In this document: piece by piece, positions 20,115 to 29,974 of the stretch | Numbering within the stretch: position 1 is the first letter of the stretch | How the letters are laid out: each line of letters starts with the position of its first letter | Source: Bacillus paramycoides | Lineage (GTDB): Bacteria > Bacillota > Bacilli > Bacillales > Bacillaceae_G | Assembly (NCBI RefSeq): GCF_001884235.1 | Contig: NZ_MAOI01000065.1 | Span: 62,001 to 126,000, forward strand | Length of the DNA stretch: 64,000 nucleotides | Direction: 5' to 3' | Made by a program: the position numbers and the translations under genes | The notes under the pieces: generated by a model | Seen by the model: only the letters and a program-made list of their open reading frames with translations | Database searches by the model: none | What the model was told of the DNA's origin: nothing

Positions 20115-20268
20115 TGGGTTGTTGTTGAATCTAGTAAGTGGATTGATCGTAATGTTCATAAGTGGGATTTTATATTATAGAAAACCAGAGCGGAAATGGG
20201 CGTTAATTTTACTAGTGATAGGGATATTAAGCGTAAGTACAGCTGGAATTAGAATGTTAGTAGCGTAG
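20107..20268 (+). CDS. Small two-helix membrane protein (53 aa) in the ABC operon
   Basis: A 53-residue ORF (MLNGLLLNLV...) starts inside the last codons of the ATPase gene, sharing the bases ATGCTTAA, so translation is coupled. It has two hydrophobic helices (about 3-23 and 31-50) joined by a positive YYRKPERK loop. Size, overlap and position between ATPase and permease suggest a small transporter accessory subunit. I do not recognise a family. Confidence 0.75.
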   Translation: MLNGLLLNLVSGLIVMFISGILYYRKPERKWALILLVIGILSVSTAGIRMLVA

Positions 20269-20302
20269 AGATAATTATATAAGGAATGGAGGCGTGGCTT
20301 AT

Positions 20303-21007
20303 ATGTTTAAATTAATGAAACTTGAATGGAAGAAACATCAATTATCTAGTTATTTTAAAGGGGTAGCCATTTGTATTATAGCAATTTTTGCTGCGGTAAG
20401 TCTTATGGGGTTGGGAGCGAAAAGTGAAGCAGATGCGGCGCTCACTGATTTCACAAAATATATGACTTTAGCAAACCTATTTATTAGGATGACATTTCTT
20501 ATTTTTAGTGCGGTCATTTTATCACGTTTAGTAATTGATGAGTATAAGAATAAAACAATGCAACTACTATTTATGTACCCACTACAAAGGAAACTGCTAA
20601 TGAGAGCGAAATTAACAATTGTTTTTTGTTTTTGTTTTGTGAGCATGATTATCGCTACTTTCAGTATTAGCTTGCTCATATTTTTTATGAACCCAATGAT
20701 GGGGCTAATTGAAACACCTATTACGATGGGCGAGATAATAGCTACCGTTCCAGCTACTTTTATAAGTGCATTTATGATATCTGGAATAAGTTTAATTCCT
20801 TTATTTTTTGGGATGAGAAAGAAATCGACACCGACAACGATTACTTCTGCAGTAATAATTGGGATGCTAATGAACAGTAACGTTGGTCCTGGGAACGGTC
20901 AAGTAAGTATGTATGATTTTATATTTATCCCAATTGTACTCTGTTTATTAGGAATTTTTATTAGTTATCTATCGTATCGTAACATCGATAAGATCGATGT
21001 AGCGTGA
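20303..21007 (+). CDS. ABC-2 type permease, first of a pair
   Basis: The 234-aa membrane protein has about six hydrophobic segments. It belongs with the ATPase at 19191 as the transmembrane subunit. I chose the ATG at 20303, ten bases after GGAGG (20288-20292); an in-frame GTG at 20294 is too close to that site. It is clearly paralogous to the permease at 21939: both share FKLMKLE/LRLMKLE starts, an EYKNKT motif near residue 85 and a GMRK loop, suggesting a heterodimeric channel. Confidence 0.9.
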   Translation: MFKLMKLEWKKHQLSSYFKGVAICIIAIFAAVSLMGLGAKSEADAALTDFTKYMTLANLFIRMTFLIFSAVILSRLVIDEYKNKTMQLLFMYPLQRKLLMRAKLTIVFCFCFVSMIIATFSISLLIFFMNPMMGLIETPITMGEIIATVPATFISAFMISGISLIPLFFGMRKKSTPTTITSAVIIGMLMNSNVGPGNGQVSMYDFIFIPIVLCLLGIFISYLSYRNIDKIDVA

Positions 21008-21044
21008 AGGAAGCTTAAAACAACGACGAACTGGGGTATGAACA

Positions 21045-21914
21045 GTGAAAAAAATAATAGTAATTGCAATATTATTAATTACAATTGCTAGTGTGACTTT
21101 TGGTTTTAAGACGTTTCAGGGGAAAGATTTTAAGAAAGAAAAATCTTTTGAGATAAATCATATAAAAGAAATAGAAGTGGACAATGAAAACTGGGATATT
21201 GAATTTAAAAGTACAGATGCTAACAAAATAGTAATTTCGGCTCAAGGTAAACGAGTAGATAAAGAGATAGATCCCGTCGAAATGGAACATGAAGGGAATA
21301 AAGTTATAGTTAAGCAAAAAGAAAAGGTGACCAGATTCTTTAATGGTTTTACGTTTCGGAAGAAAAATAGCATATCTATAGCTATTCCGAAGAAAGAAAT
21401 AGATAAAATTGTATTAAATAATAAATCGGGTGATGTGAAAATAAGCGATATAGAAGTGAAAAATATCGTGACAGAAAGTGAGTCTGGAGATGAAATGGTT
21501 GTAGGACTATCAGCCGAGAAAGGTGAATTCATATCGCAAAGTGGAGAGTTAGCTGTAAAAGATAGTTCAGCGCAAGAATTAAATATAAAGTCTACGACTG
21601 GTGATAACTATATAACAAATGTAAGTAACTCAAATATGAACATCACTTCAACATCTGGGGAAGTATTACTGAAAGATATGACAGAAGGAAAATCATTATC
21701 TGTAGAGACAAAATCAGGAGATATTGGCGTACGGTATAAAGGGGTTCCGGCTTCTTTGAAACTTACGGCTAAAAGTAATTCGTCTGACGTAATGGTGAAT
21801 GTAAAAGGACTTAAGAAAGATAAAAATACAGAAAAGGTAAAAGCAGGAACCATAGGTGATGCAAAAAACGAAGTGAAGATTTTAAGTAAAACAGGAGCGA
21901 TTTATATCGATTAA
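21045..21914 (+). CDS. DUF4097-family membrane-anchored beta-repeat protein
   Basis: The 289-aa product starts with GTG and has an N-terminal membrane anchor or signal (about 1-20), then repeated short strands with recurring KSGD, ESGD, SGE and TTGD turns. This is the pattern of DUF4097 putative adhesin-like beta-solenoids. It sits between two permease genes of the ABC operon. Similar proteins often accompany PspC and envelope-stress genes; a direct role in transport is unproven. Confidence 0.85.
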   Translation: MKKIIVIAILLITIASVTFGFKTFQGKDFKKEKSFEINHIKEIEVDNENWDIEFKSTDANKIVISAQGKRVDKEIDPVEMEHEGNKVIVKQKEKVTRFFNGFTFRKKNSISIAIPKKEIDKIVLNNKSGDVKISDIEVKNIVTESESGDEMVVGLSAEKGEFISQSGELAVKDSSAQELNIKSTTGDNYITNVSNSNMNITSTSGEVLLKDMTEGKSLSVETKSGDIGVRYKGVPASLKLTAKSNSSDVMVNVKGLKKDKNTEKVKAGTIGDAKNEVKILSKTGAIYID

Positions 21915-21938
21915 ATTTTAAATGAAAGGAGGACTATT

Positions 21939-22634
21939 ATGCTACGTCTTATGAAGCTAGAATTGAAAAAGTTTAAGCTTGGCTGGTATGTGAGGGGAGC
22001 GATTATTGCAAATATCGCTATACTGGCATTAATGATCTCTACGAGCGTCGTTGCTCAAGTAGAAGGTGATCCGGAAATAAGGGATCCACAGATGATTTTG
22101 TTAATGGCTAGTACATTAGTAAGAGCAACATTTATTATTTTTGGTAGTGTGTTAATCGCAAGGTTAATAATTAGTGAATATAAAAATAAAACAATCCTAC
22201 TTATGTTTTCTTATCCTATTAATCGGAGGGAAATGATGAGTAGTAAGTTAGCCATTACAGCGATAGTAACATTTATAACAGTCATCTTATCGAACATTTT
22301 AGTAGTAGGAGTTTTCTTTGGGATAGATAGCTATTTTTCAATTCTTCCTAATTCATTTACAGTAGATCAATTGAAGCAAGAAGGGATAAACCTTGTTCCT
22401 TTAGCCATTGCCACTGCGGGAATAAGTTTAATCCCATTATATTTCGGAATGCGTAAACGTTCAGTGCCAGCTACAATTGTTTCATCTCTTATCGTTGTAT
22501 CAATTGCAATGAATGGAAACCCAGTGTTTTCTACAGCAACTTTTCTTCCACTTCAACTAGCACTTGCAGCAATTGGAGTTGTAATTGCATATTACGGAAT
22601 TAAAAATATAGAGAAGGAGGATGTAACTGTATGA
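21939..22634 (+). CDS. ABC-2 type permease, second of a pair
   Basis: The 231-aa membrane protein has about six hydrophobic segments and is a paralogue of the permease at 20303. The first helix region, LIISEYKNKTILLMFSYPIN and YFGMRKRSVPATI line up between them. An AAAGGAGGA ribosome site precedes the ATG. It is the last gene of the operon, followed by a strong terminator. Together with the ATPase it probably forms a heterodimeric exporter. Confidence 0.9.
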   Translation: MLRLMKLELKKFKLGWYVRGAIIANIAILALMISTSVVAQVEGDPEIRDPQMILLMASTLVRATFIIFGSVLIARLIISEYKNKTILLMFSYPINRREMMSSKLAITAIVTFITVILSNILVVGVFFGIDSYFSILPNSFTVDQLKQEGINLVPLAIATAGISLIPLYFGMRKRSVPATIVSSLIVVSIAMNGNPVFSTATFLPLQLALAAIGVVIAYYGIKNIEKEDVTV

Positions 22635-22644
22635 CAAGAATAAG

Positions 22645-22677
22645 AAAAAGAGTTGGCGTTACACCAACTCTTTTTTT
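22645..22677. terminator. Terminator at the end of the ABC operon
   Basis: Stem AAAGAGTTGG/CCAACTCTTT with A and T runs; it lies between convergent genes and may act both ways. Confidence 0.9.
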
Positions 22678-22696
22678 ATATATGTATGCTTCGTTA

Positions 22697-23029
22697 CTAC
22701 TCTGTAAATTTGGAGTGTTTGCTTAAATACGCTTGCACTCCTGGGGAAATATTAAAGTTATTAGGGCTTTTATATTCGATAGCAAACTCTCCGTCTTTAC
22801 TTGTTTCAAAGGAGATTGCATAGCTATTCATTTTAGCATCGTAAGAAGTATTTTTGACTTCCGCATCTAGATCGAAGTATTTTGTAATATATTCTTTTGA
22901 TTCCGTAATTGCTGTTTGTTTTCCCCAAGGGGTACCACAATATGTGAAATAAAGAGACATACTGATAACTCCAATAATAGAAGTTAGTAAAAGAGTTCCC
23001 ATAGCTATTTTTTTATTTTTTGTATTCAA
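22697..23029 (-). CDS. Membrane-anchored hypothetical protein (110 aa)
   Basis: The product has one N-terminal hydrophobic helix (about 8-30) followed by a short polar domain (ESKEYITKYFDLDAEVKNTSY... FAIEYKSPNNF). This domain resembles YfjL-like/DUF3139-type small extracytoplasmic domains, but I am not certain. The ATG is preceded by GAGGGG in minus reading. It is a single gene convergent with the ABC operon. No function can be given. Confidence 0.7.
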   Translation of the reverse strand: MNTKNKKIAMGTLLLTSIIGVISMSLYFTYCGTPWGKQTAITESKEYITKYFDLDAEVKNTSYDAKMNSYAISFETSKDGEFAIEYKSPNNFNISPGVQAYLSKHSKFTE

Positions 23030-23125
23030 TTTGGTTACCCCTCCTCATAATATGTATTCATTTTAACGTGTTTTTTCCATAAAACAACCATTTAGCAAAA
23101 AATAGTTTCACATGAAACAAGTTAC

Positions 23126-23163
23126 AGAAAAAGACAAGGTGCGCAAACACCGTGTCTTTTTCT
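23126..23163 (-). terminator. Terminator of the dinB-family gene
   Basis: Stem AAAAAGACAAGGTG/CACCGTGTCTTTTT with one mismatch, just past the minus-strand stop. Confidence 0.82.
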
Positions 23164-23167
23164 GTCA

Positions 23168-23671
23168 TTACATTTTAGGAGCTTCCATTCCAGCAGCAGC
23201 CCATTCTTCTTTGGAAGGACCGTATACGCCAGGAACTTTTAATCCAGCCTGACGCATTAAAACAGTCATCTGCCCGCGGTGGTGATTTTGATGATTAATG
23301 AGTGTCATTAAAAATATAGAATTCGGCATAGGGCGACCAAAGAAGTCATTAATAGTAGATAAGTCTTTATCTGCCCATTCACTTTGAAGTGCTTCAACAA
23401 AAGCTGCATTCACTTTGCGATACCCATCAGCAATTGTTTTTGCTGAAGTCGGAACAGGATAATCTTTCGTTTCGCCTTCAAACTTTAATCCTGTCCCTGA
23501 TAGCATAATTGGAATTGCCGTAACGATATGCCAAGCAACTCTACCTAACGTCCAGTGTTCAGGCGCAATTTCCTGTGATAAAGATTCATCCGTTAATGCA
23601 TCGTACATTTTCTGAGTAGACTCAGCTTCGTATTTCCATGATTGTAAAAAGTTTTCAATTGTTTGGTACAT
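23168..23671 (-). CDS. DinB-family putative metal-dependent protein
   Basis: The 167-aa four-helix-bundle protein belongs to the DinB/YfiT superfamily. The typical His ligands are visible: WHIV in the second helix region and NHQNHHRGQM near residue 140. The family includes damage-inducible and thiol-dependent transferases, but the substrate here is unknown. I chose the ATG at 23671 because AGGGGGG lies 6 bases upstream in minus reading; a longer in-frame start at 23695 lacks such a site. Confidence 0.87.
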   Translation of the reverse strand: MYQTIENFLQSWKYEAESTQKMYDALTDESLSQEIAPEHWTLGRVAWHIVTAIPIMLSGTGLKFEGETKDYPVPTSAKTIADGYRKVNAAFVEALQSEWADKDLSTINDFFGRPMPNSIFLMTLINHQNHHRGQMTVLMRQAGLKVPGVYGPSKEEWAAAGMEAPKM

Positions 23672-23863
23672 GTTATCCCCCCTATTTTCGTTCATAAATT
23701 AAATTCGTGAGAGATAATATAATCCCTGTTTAATAAAGAACACTTAATTAAGTATTGCTACAATATAGAAATAACTAGGAAATATTTGTGGAAGTGTCAG
23801 GAAACTGACGAGTTCATTCGTATACTTAGTGAGTAGAGAATGGAATAAAGGGTGGTGATAAGG

Positions 23864-24064
23864 ATGAAAGAAATAGAGATAGTAGAGGGATTACGAAAAA
23901 GAGACATGTTAGCATTGCTTGCAACGACTTCCTTTAGTGCAACAATAATTACAACTCTTGCAGCTGGAAGTGCCATTAGTTTGCAATTATTTGGTTTGGT
24001 AGCTGTTGCAACATTATCAACAGCTACTCCAGAAGCGGTATTAACAATTATAAGATTAAGCTAA
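23864..24064 (+). CDS. Small hydrophobic hypothetical protein (66 aa)
   Basis: The product starts MKEIEIVEGLRKRDMLALLA and continues as two hydrophobic stretches rich in Ala and Thr (about 18-38 and 42-62). GATAAGG just before the ATG serves as ribosome site; an in-frame GTG start four codons upstream is possible. I do not recognise a family. It stands alone between the dinB-like gene and the fatty-acid locus. Confidence 0.6.
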   Translation: MKEIEIVEGLRKRDMLALLATTSFSATIITTLAAGSAISLQLFGLVAVATLSTATPEAVLTIIRLS

Positions 24065-24166
24065 ATACTAATAACTCTCTTATTCTATTAAAATTAGGAG
24101 AGTTTATACATATAAGAAGAAGTTAATGAAGTAAAGCATAGCTATACAAAAGTCAGAATATTATGA

Positions 24167-24227
24167 TTGTAACGTTGTTATGACTATAATATAATGAAAA
24201 CAACCATCATGAATGAACATTCATTTA
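24167..24227 (+). promoter_or_regulatory. lcfA promoter with FadR operator
   Basis: TTGTAA (24167-24172), a 17-base spacer and TATAAT (24190-24195) form a sigma-A promoter. A FadR-like palindrome TGAATGAACATTCATTTA (24210-24227) sits at the expected transcription start. It differs at few positions from the known B. subtilis FadR consensus TGAATGANTANTCATTCA. Confidence 0.82.
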
Positions 24228-24251
24228 TTTTCTCAAATATTGGAAGGGGGA

Positions 24252-25943
24252 ATGAGAGTGGAAAAACCTTGGTTGAAAAATTATCCAGAGGAAATTCCAA
24301 GTACGATTTCTTATGATATTCAGCCGCTTCATGGATATGTAGAACAGATGGCTTCTCGTTATCCAGAAAAGAAAGCGCTTCACTTTTTAGGGAAGGATAT
24401 TACATTTTCAGATTTCCATGATAAGGTGAAGAGATTTGCAAATTATCTTCAAACGCTAGGTGTGGAAAAAGGGGATCGAGTTGCCATTATGTTGCCGAAC
24501 TGTCCGCAATCTGTAATTGGTTATTATGGTACATTACTTGCGGGAGGAATTGTCGTACAAACAAATCCACTCTATACAGAAAGAGAGCTGGAGTATCAGC
24601 TTCGTGACTCGGGAGCAAAAGTAATTCTTTGCCTGGATTTAGTATTTCCGAAAGTGACGAATGTTCAAAATACGACAAAGCTTGAACATATTATCGTAAC
24701 CCGTATTGCAGATTTTTTACCTTTCCCTAAAAATTTATTGTATCCATTTGTGCAGAAGAAACAGTCGAATTTAGTTGTGAAAGTATCAGAAAGTGAAACG
24801 ATTCATCTTTGGGATTCAGTAGAAAGAGAAGTAAATACGGATGTTGAAGTACCGTGTGATCCTGCAAATGATCTAGCCCTTTTGCAGTATACAGGGGGAA
24901 CGACAGGATTTCCAAAGGGGGTTATGTTGACGCATAAAAACCTCGTTTCGAACACTTTAATGGGAGCGCATTGGTTATACAATTGTAAAGAAGGAGAAGA
25001 AGTAATCCTTGGTGTCCTTCCGTTTTTTCATGTGTACGGGATGACAGCTGTAATGAATTTAAGTATTATGCAAGGATATAAAATGGTGCTTATTCCGAAG
25101 TTTGATATGAAAATGGTTTTTGAAGCAATTAAAAAACATAAAGTCACACTATTTCCAGGAGCACCAACCATTTATATTGCTTTATTAAATAGTCCCCTTT
25201 TAAAAGAATACGATATTTCTTCTATTCAGGCTTGTATTAGTGGATCTGCGCCGCTTCCGGTAGAAGTGCAGGAAGAGTTTGAGAGAGTTACAGGTGGTAA
25301 ATTAGTAGAAGGTTATGGATTAACGGAGTCATCACCAGTTACACATGGGAATTTTTTGTGGGAAAAACGCGTGCCGGGAAGTATTGGGGTGCCGTGGCCA
25401 GACACAGAGGCAATCATTATGTCACTTGAAACGGGAGAGGCATTACCTCCGGGTGAAATTGGTGAAATTGTTGTAAAAGGCCCACAAATTATGAAAGGGT
25501 ATTGGAATAAGCCAGAGGAAACAGCGGCTGTATTGCAAGATGGCTGGCTCCATACAGGTGATGTAGGATACATGGATGAGGATGGCTTTTTCTATGTGAA
25601 AGATCGTAAGAAGGATATGATTGTTGCTAGCGGTTTTAATGTATATCCTCGTGAAGTAGAAGAGGTTTTATATGAACACGAAAAGGTGCAAGAAGTGGTA
25701 ACAATCGGTGTTCCTGATCCGTATCGAGGGGAAACGGTAAAAGCGTTTGTTGTTTTGAAGAAAGGCGTCGAATGTTCTGAAGAAGAATTAGATCAGTTTG
25801 CACGTAAATATTTAGCAGCTTACAAAGTCCCGAAAGTATATGAGTTTAGAAGTGAGTTGCCGAAGACGACAGTTGGAAAAATTTTACGACGTGTCCTAAT
25901 AGATGAAGAGAAGAGAAAGAATGAGGATGAACAAACGGGCTAA
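24252..25943 (+). CDS. lcfA: Long-chain fatty acid-CoA ligase
   Basis: It activates fatty acids with ATP and CoA, the entry step of beta-oxidation. The 563-aa adenylate-forming enzyme shows YTGGTTGFPKGVMLTH (P-loop), GYGLTESSPVTHG (A5), TGDVGYMDEDGFFYVKDRKKD (A7-A8) and the catalytic Lys motif TTVGKILRR. I chose the ATG at 24252, just behind GGAAGGGGG, because it gives the MRVEKPWLKNYPE start like B. subtilis LcfA. An earlier in-frame ATG lies inside the FadR operator. Confidence 0.95.
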   Translation: MRVEKPWLKNYPEEIPSTISYDIQPLHGYVEQMASRYPEKKALHFLGKDITFSDFHDKVKRFANYLQTLGVEKGDRVAIMLPNCPQSVIGYYGTLLAGGIVVQTNPLYTERELEYQLRDSGAKVILCLDLVFPKVTNVQNTTKLEHIIVTRIADFLPFPKNLLYPFVQKKQSNLVVKVSESETIHLWDSVEREVNTDVEVPCDPANDLALLQYTGGTTGFPKGVMLTHKNLVSNTLMGAHWLYNCKEGEEVILGVLPFFHVYGMTAVMNLSIMQGYKMVLIPKFDMKMVFEAIKKHKVTLFPGAPTIYIALLNSPLLKEYDISSIQACISGSAPLPVEVQEEFERVTGGKLVEGYGLTESSPVTHGNFLWEKRVPGSIGVPWPDTEAIIMSLETGEALPPGEIGEIVVKGPQIMKGYWNKPEETAAVLQDGWLHTGDVGYMDEDGFFYVKDRKKDMIVASGFNVYPREVEEVLYEHEKVQEVVTIGVPDPYRGETVKAFVVLKKGVECSEEELDQFARKYLAAYKVPKVYEFRSELPKTTVGKILRRVLIDEEKRKNEDEQTG

Positions 25944-25969
25944 GGCCCTTTCTTTTTGAAAAAATAGGA

Positions 25970-26023
25970 TTGACACTTTTCTAAATAGTCAGTATTATAA
26001 GAATATGAATGACTATTCATTCA
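25970..26023 (+). promoter_or_regulatory. fadR promoter with consensus FadR operator
   Basis: TTGACA (25970-25975), 17 bases and TATTAT (25993-25998) form a sigma-A promoter. The operator TGAATGACTATTCATTCA (26006-26023) fits the FadR consensus at every fixed position, so fadR is autoregulated and the fadR-fadB-etf genes should be induced by long-chain acyl-CoA. Confidence 0.9.
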
Positions 26024-26049
26024 GTCATCTTCTTGAAGGGGACAGTAAA

Positions 26050-27425
<1,376 letters not shown>

Positions 27426-27503
27426 TCCAAATATTTTTTTAATATAAATTAACAGAATTTTAAAATTGATAGAATCTTTCTGAAAAATAAGGGGGTAAAT
27501 GGA

Positions 27504-28277
27504 ATGAACATCTACGTACTCATGAAACGAACATTTGATACAGAAGAAAAAATCGTAATTAAAAACGGTGCAATTTACGATGGCGAAGCGGAATTCATCA
27601 TCAACCCTTACGATGAATATGCGATTGAAGAAGCAATTCAAGTAAGAGATGCACAAGGTGGAGAAGTTACTGTTGTAACAGTTGGTGGCCAGGATAGTGA
27701 AAAAGAACTTCGCACAGCATTAGCGATGGGTTGCGATAAAGCGGTATTAATTAACATTGAAGATGATGTTGAGAATGGTGACCAGTTCACAACGGCAAAA
27801 GTGCTTGCTGAATATTTGAAAGATAAAGAAGTAGATTTAATTTTAGGTGGAAACGTTGCGATTGACGGTGCATCTGGACAAGTTGGTCCACGTGTAGCTG
27901 AAGCGTTAAATATTCCATATGTAACGACAATTACAAAGCTTGAAATTGATGGTACAAATGTGAAAATCGAGCGTGATGTTGAAGGGGATACAGAAGTAAT
28001 TGAAACATCATTACCGGTTTTAGTAACAGCGCAACAAGGTTTAAATGAACCGCGTTATCCATCGCTTCCAGGTATTATGAAAGCGAAGAAGAAGCCACTA
28101 GAAGAATTAGAATTAGATGATTTAGATTTAGAAGAAGATGATGTGGAAGCAAAAACAAAAACAATTGAAATCTATTTGCCTCCTAAGAAAGATGCAGGAA
28201 AAGTGTTACAAGGCGAGCTGCAAGATCAAGTAAAAGAACTTGTATCGTTGCTCCATACAGAAGCGAAAGTAATCTAA
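27504..28277 (+). CDS. etfB: Electron transfer flavoprotein beta subunit
   Basis: With EtfA it takes electrons from acyl-CoA dehydrogenases and passes them to the membrane quinone pool. The 257-aa product starts MNIYVLMKRTFDTEEKI and carries the ETF-beta signature region near VEGDTEVIETSLPVLVTAQQGLNEPRYPSLPGIMKAKKKP, which includes AMP/recognition-loop residues. A GGGGG ribosome site precedes the ATG. It follows fadB by 78 bp and is probably in the same transcript. Confidence 0.96.
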   Translation: MNIYVLMKRTFDTEEKIVIKNGAIYDGEAEFIINPYDEYAIEEAIQVRDAQGGEVTVVTVGGQDSEKELRTALAMGCDKAVLINIEDDVENGDQFTTAKVLAEYLKDKEVDLILGGNVAIDGASGQVGPRVAEALNIPYVTTITKLEIDGTNVKIERDVEGDTEVIETSLPVLVTAQQGLNEPRYPSLPGIMKAKKKPLEELELDDLDLEEDDVEAKTKTIEIYLPPKKDAGKVLQGELQDQVKELVSLLHTEAKVI

Positions 28278-28313
28278 TAAAATACGAAATTATATATGCA
28301 GGAGGGAAAATCT

Positions 28314-29291
28314 ATGGCTCGTAAAGTATTAGTAATGGGTGAAGTTCGTGACGGATCGCTACGTAACGTTTCGTTTGAAGCGGTAGCAGCAGCAAAAACA
28401 ATTGCAGAAGGCGGTGAAGTGGTAGGTCTTCTAGTTGGAGACAGCGTTACCTCTTTTGCAAATGAATTGATTCATTACGGTGCAGATCGCGTTGTGACAG
28501 TTGAAAATGATAAATTAAAATCATATACATCTGATGGCTATGCACAAGCGTTTTTAGCTGTATATGCTGAAGAAAAACCAGAAGGAATTGTATTTGGACA
28601 TACAGCACTTGGTAAAGATTTATCACCAAAATTAGCTGCGAAGCTTGAAGCTGGTCTAGTTTCTGACGTAACTGCTTTAGAGGTTGAAGGTGGAAATGTT
28701 ATCTTCACTCGTCCAATTTACTCTGGTAAAGCGTTTGAGAAGAAGATTGTAACAGAGGGTATCTTATTTGCGACAGTGCGTCCAAATAACATTGCAACTC
28801 TTGAAAAAGATGAGTCTCGCAGCGGTGACGTGTCTTCTATTACAGTAGATGTGAAAGATTTACGTACAATTATTCAAGATGTTGTCCGTAAAACAGCAGA
28901 AGGTGTAGACCTTTCTGAAGCAAAAGTTATTATCGCTGGTGGACGTGGTGTGAAGAGTGAAGAAGGATTTAAACCATTAAAAGAGTTAGCTGACGTATTA
29001 GGTGGCGCTGTTGGAGCATCTCGTGGTGCTTGTGACGCTGAGTATTGTGATTACTCATTACAAATTGGTCAAACTGGTAAAGTTGTTACGCCAGACCTAT
29101 ACATTGCATGCGGTATTTCTGGTGCGATTCAGCATTTAGCTGGTATGTCTAACTCAAAAATAATTGTTGCGATTAATAAAGATCCAGAAGCTAGTATCTT
29201 CAAAGTAGCTGACTACGGTATTGTCGGTGATCTATTTGAAGTAGTACCTCTTTTAACAGAAGAGTTTAAAAAGTTAAAAGTACATTCATGA
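28314..29291 (+). CDS. etfA: Electron transfer flavoprotein alpha subunit
   Basis: This is the FAD-binding partner of EtfB. The 325-aa product shows the C-terminal FAD domain with GGRGVKSEEGFKPLKELAD, GAVGASRGACDAEY, QIGQTGKVVTPDLYIACGIS and the closing INKDPEASIFKVADYGIVGD motif. I chose the ATG at 28314, which follows AGGAGG by 8 bases; the in-frame ATG at 28296 overlaps that ribosome site. It ends the fatty-acid degradation unit before a terminator. Confidence 0.96.
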   Translation: MARKVLVMGEVRDGSLRNVSFEAVAAAKTIAEGGEVVGLLVGDSVTSFANELIHYGADRVVTVENDKLKSYTSDGYAQAFLAVYAEEKPEGIVFGHTALGKDLSPKLAAKLEAGLVSDVTALEVEGGNVIFTRPIYSGKAFEKKIVTEGILFATVRPNNIATLEKDESRSGDVSSITVDVKDLRTIIQDVVRKTAEGVDLSEAKVIIAGGRGVKSEEGFKPLKELADVLGGAVGASRGACDAEYCDYSLQIGQTGKVVTPDLYIACGISGAIQHLAGMSNSKIIVAINKDPEASIFKVADYGIVGDLFEVVPLLTEEFKKLKVHS

Positions 29292-29334
29292 TTTGAGTAC
29301 CCTTGAGTTCCAAGTGAAGTACCCCTATATATAG

Positions 29335-29369
29335 AAAAAGGTGAGAGATCCCCTGTCTCTCATCTTTTT
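29335..29369 (+). terminator. Terminator after etfA
   Basis: Stem AAGGTGAGAGA/TCTCTCATCTT with T run, about 45 bases after the etfA stop. Confidence 0.85.
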
Positions 29370-29502
29370 AGTATTTAATCCGTATTTTTATATAGTATAA
29401 AGGAACATTTTTTTGTTACAATACATAACGATACATAATATTCGCCACGTATATAAGTTAATGATATACTCTTGGTAGAATATACTTGAAGGAGGAAATA
29501 AA

Positions 29503-29817
29503 ATGGCAATTGTAAATGCAAATGACCAAAGCTTCGCAGCTGAAACTAGCGAAGGTGTTGTATTATTAGATTTCTGGGCGCCTTGGTGCGGACCTTGTAA
29601 AATGATCGCTCCTGTATTAGAGGAAATCGATGCAGAGTTAGGCGAGAAAGTAAAGGTAGTAAAAGTTGACGTTGATGAAAACCAAGAAACTGCTCGTCAA
29701 TTCGAAGTAATGAGCATTCCAGCTCTTTTCGTGTTAAAAGATGGTAAAGTGGTTGATCAAGCGTTAGGTTACAAACCGAAAGAAGCGTTAGTAGAATTAG
29801 TTTCTAAACACTTCTAA
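29503..29817 (+). CDS. trxA: Thioredoxin
   Basis: This 104-aa cytoplasmic protein-disulfide reductant has the FWAPWCGPCKM active site (Cys pair about 29/32) and the cis-Pro motif SIPALFVLKDG. An AGGAGG ribosome site precedes the ATG. It is flanked by terminators on both sides, so it is a single transcript. Confidence 0.98.
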   Translation: MAIVNANDQSFAAETSEGVVLLDFWAPWCGPCKMIAPVLEEIDAELGEKVKVVKVDVDENQETARQFEVMSIPALFVLKDGKVVDQALGYKPKEALVELVSKHF

Positions 29818-29819
29818 TA

Positions 29820-29848
29820 AAAAAAGCTGCCATGAGGCAGCTTTTTTT
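29820..29848 (+). terminator. Terminator after trxA
   Basis: Stem AAAGCTGCC/GGCAGCTTT with T run, directly after the stop. Confidence 0.93.
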
Positions 29849-29974
29849 ATTTTATAATATTTTCTTTTTCTGTCTCTTTCCGTTACAATAAAAGAACGTA
29901 TGTTGGGTGTTTTAGCATAGTATGTTTTCGTATGAAAATAAAAATGATAAGCATGTAGGAATGGAGGGAGACGA

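Noticed and set aside
29292-29334. GAGTACCC...GAAGTACCCC repeats after etfA as a regulatory repeat
   Set aside because: Only two short similar words (about 8 bases) occur; this is within chance for a sequence of this size.
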